Program-made: the position numbers and the translations under genes
Notes under the pieces: model-generated
The model's database searches: none
The model's input: only the letters and a program-made list of their open reading frames with translations
Told to the model about the DNA's origin: nothing
Part shown: in pieces, positions 30,715 to 30,897 of the stretch
Numbering within the stretch: the first letter of the stretch is position 1
How the letters are laid out: each line of letters starts with the position of its first letter
IMG/VR virus record: IMGVR_UViG_3300037558_002374
Span: 1-30,897 of that record
Reading direction: 5' to 3' (one strand)
Source: a virus
Length of the DNA stretch: 30,897 nucleotides

Positions 30715-30897
30715 GGCAGTCCCACCATTTCGTATTCGCGATCCAGCCGGTCCAATGCTTCAAAGTCCCAAGTGTCAGGATCTTCACTTGGGCGAGCAGC
30801 GCGATTGCGGGTTCTCCACGCAGCCATCTCCATATTGTAACGGAGACGATTGAGCAGAGAGCCAAGCTCACGAGAACGTCCTTCGCTCAGGTCTTCA
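30711..30897 (-). CDS. Partial CDS, C-terminal 61 residues of an unknown protein
   Basis: The frame is open from the window edge to TGA 30713-30711. It reads EDLSEGRSRELGSLLNRLRY, NMEMAAWRTRNRAARPSEDP and DTWDFEALDRLDREYEMVGL plus P. It is charged and helical, with Trp/Arg-rich middle. The stop overlaps the ATG of the 175-aa gene, as in other coupled genes of the window, which argues that it is real. An alternative frame here (30680-30871) starts inside it and does not fit the coupling. Function unknown. Confidence 0.72.
   Translation of the reverse strand, partial: EDLSEGRSRELGSLLNRLRYNMEMAAWRTRNRAARPSEDPDTWDFEALDRLDREYEMVGLP

Noticed and set aside
1-30897. CRISPR array, insertion sequence, integrase or attachment site
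   Set aside because: No regularly spaced repeats, transposase or recombinase motifs, or flanking tRNA-like repeats were seen on either strand.

Overview
This window is a contiguous piece of a tailed (siphovirus-type) double-stranded DNA phage or prophage. All genes but one lie on the minus strand, so transcription runs from high to low coordinates. The likely host is an alphaproteobacterium. The basis is the tail-tip block at 428-10725: tape measure, DUF2460, DUF2163, NlpC/P60 peptidase, giant TIM-barrel protein, then a DUF2793 protein. This is the order of genes 11-15 of the Rhodobacter-type gene transfer agent (RcGTA) and of related rhizobial and roseobacter phages. No host gene, integrase, tRNA or rRNA was seen.

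Layout in transcription order. (1) 30897-28613: small unknown genes, a partial gene at the right edge, and one promoter. (2) 28502-26469: a second, near-identical promoter, then a three-gene unit of a 124-aa protein, a small membrane protein and a stand-alone classical AAA+ ATPase with an N-terminal Cys cluster. (3) 25788-26393: the only plus-strand gene, convergent with the ATPase gene and divergent from the terminase small subunit gene. A 476-bp regulatory spacer rich in TGTCA pentamers separates it from the latter. (4) 25311-24400: terminase small subunit, a repeat-rich 3' region and a strong intrinsic terminator. (5) 24280-22109: a promoter, a structured leader of about 160 nt and a chain of small genes. 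Several of these are under 60 codons or start with GTG. Further promoters and hairpins lie between them. (6) 22112-15250: large terminase, portal, scaffold, major capsid protein, decoration-like protein and other head proteins. The capsid gene has its own candidate promoter embedded in an inverted repeat. (7) 15250-10725: DnaT-like head-tail adaptor carrying an inserted beta domain, neck proteins, tail tube, tail assembly chaperone with a textbook -1 frameshift site (A AAA AAC plus hairpin), and an HK97-gp10-like protein. (8) 10725-428: tape measure and the GTA-like tail tip, then a tail fibre with a C1q-like end. (9) 418-1: a coiled-coil protein and the start of another gene at the left edge.

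Genes inside the structural operons are tightly coupled, with ATGA, GTGA, TGATG or TAATG overlaps. I used these overlaps and visible ribosome-binding sites to move many starts downstream of the longest open frame. The signals most worth follow-up are the structured leader at 24086-24245, the repeat block after the terminase small subunit gene, the TGTCA-rich divergent region with the lone plus-strand gene, the AAA+ ATPase unit, and an octamer (CTTGGGCT) present at least 16 times. All functional calls come from reading the translated sequence; no database search was possible.
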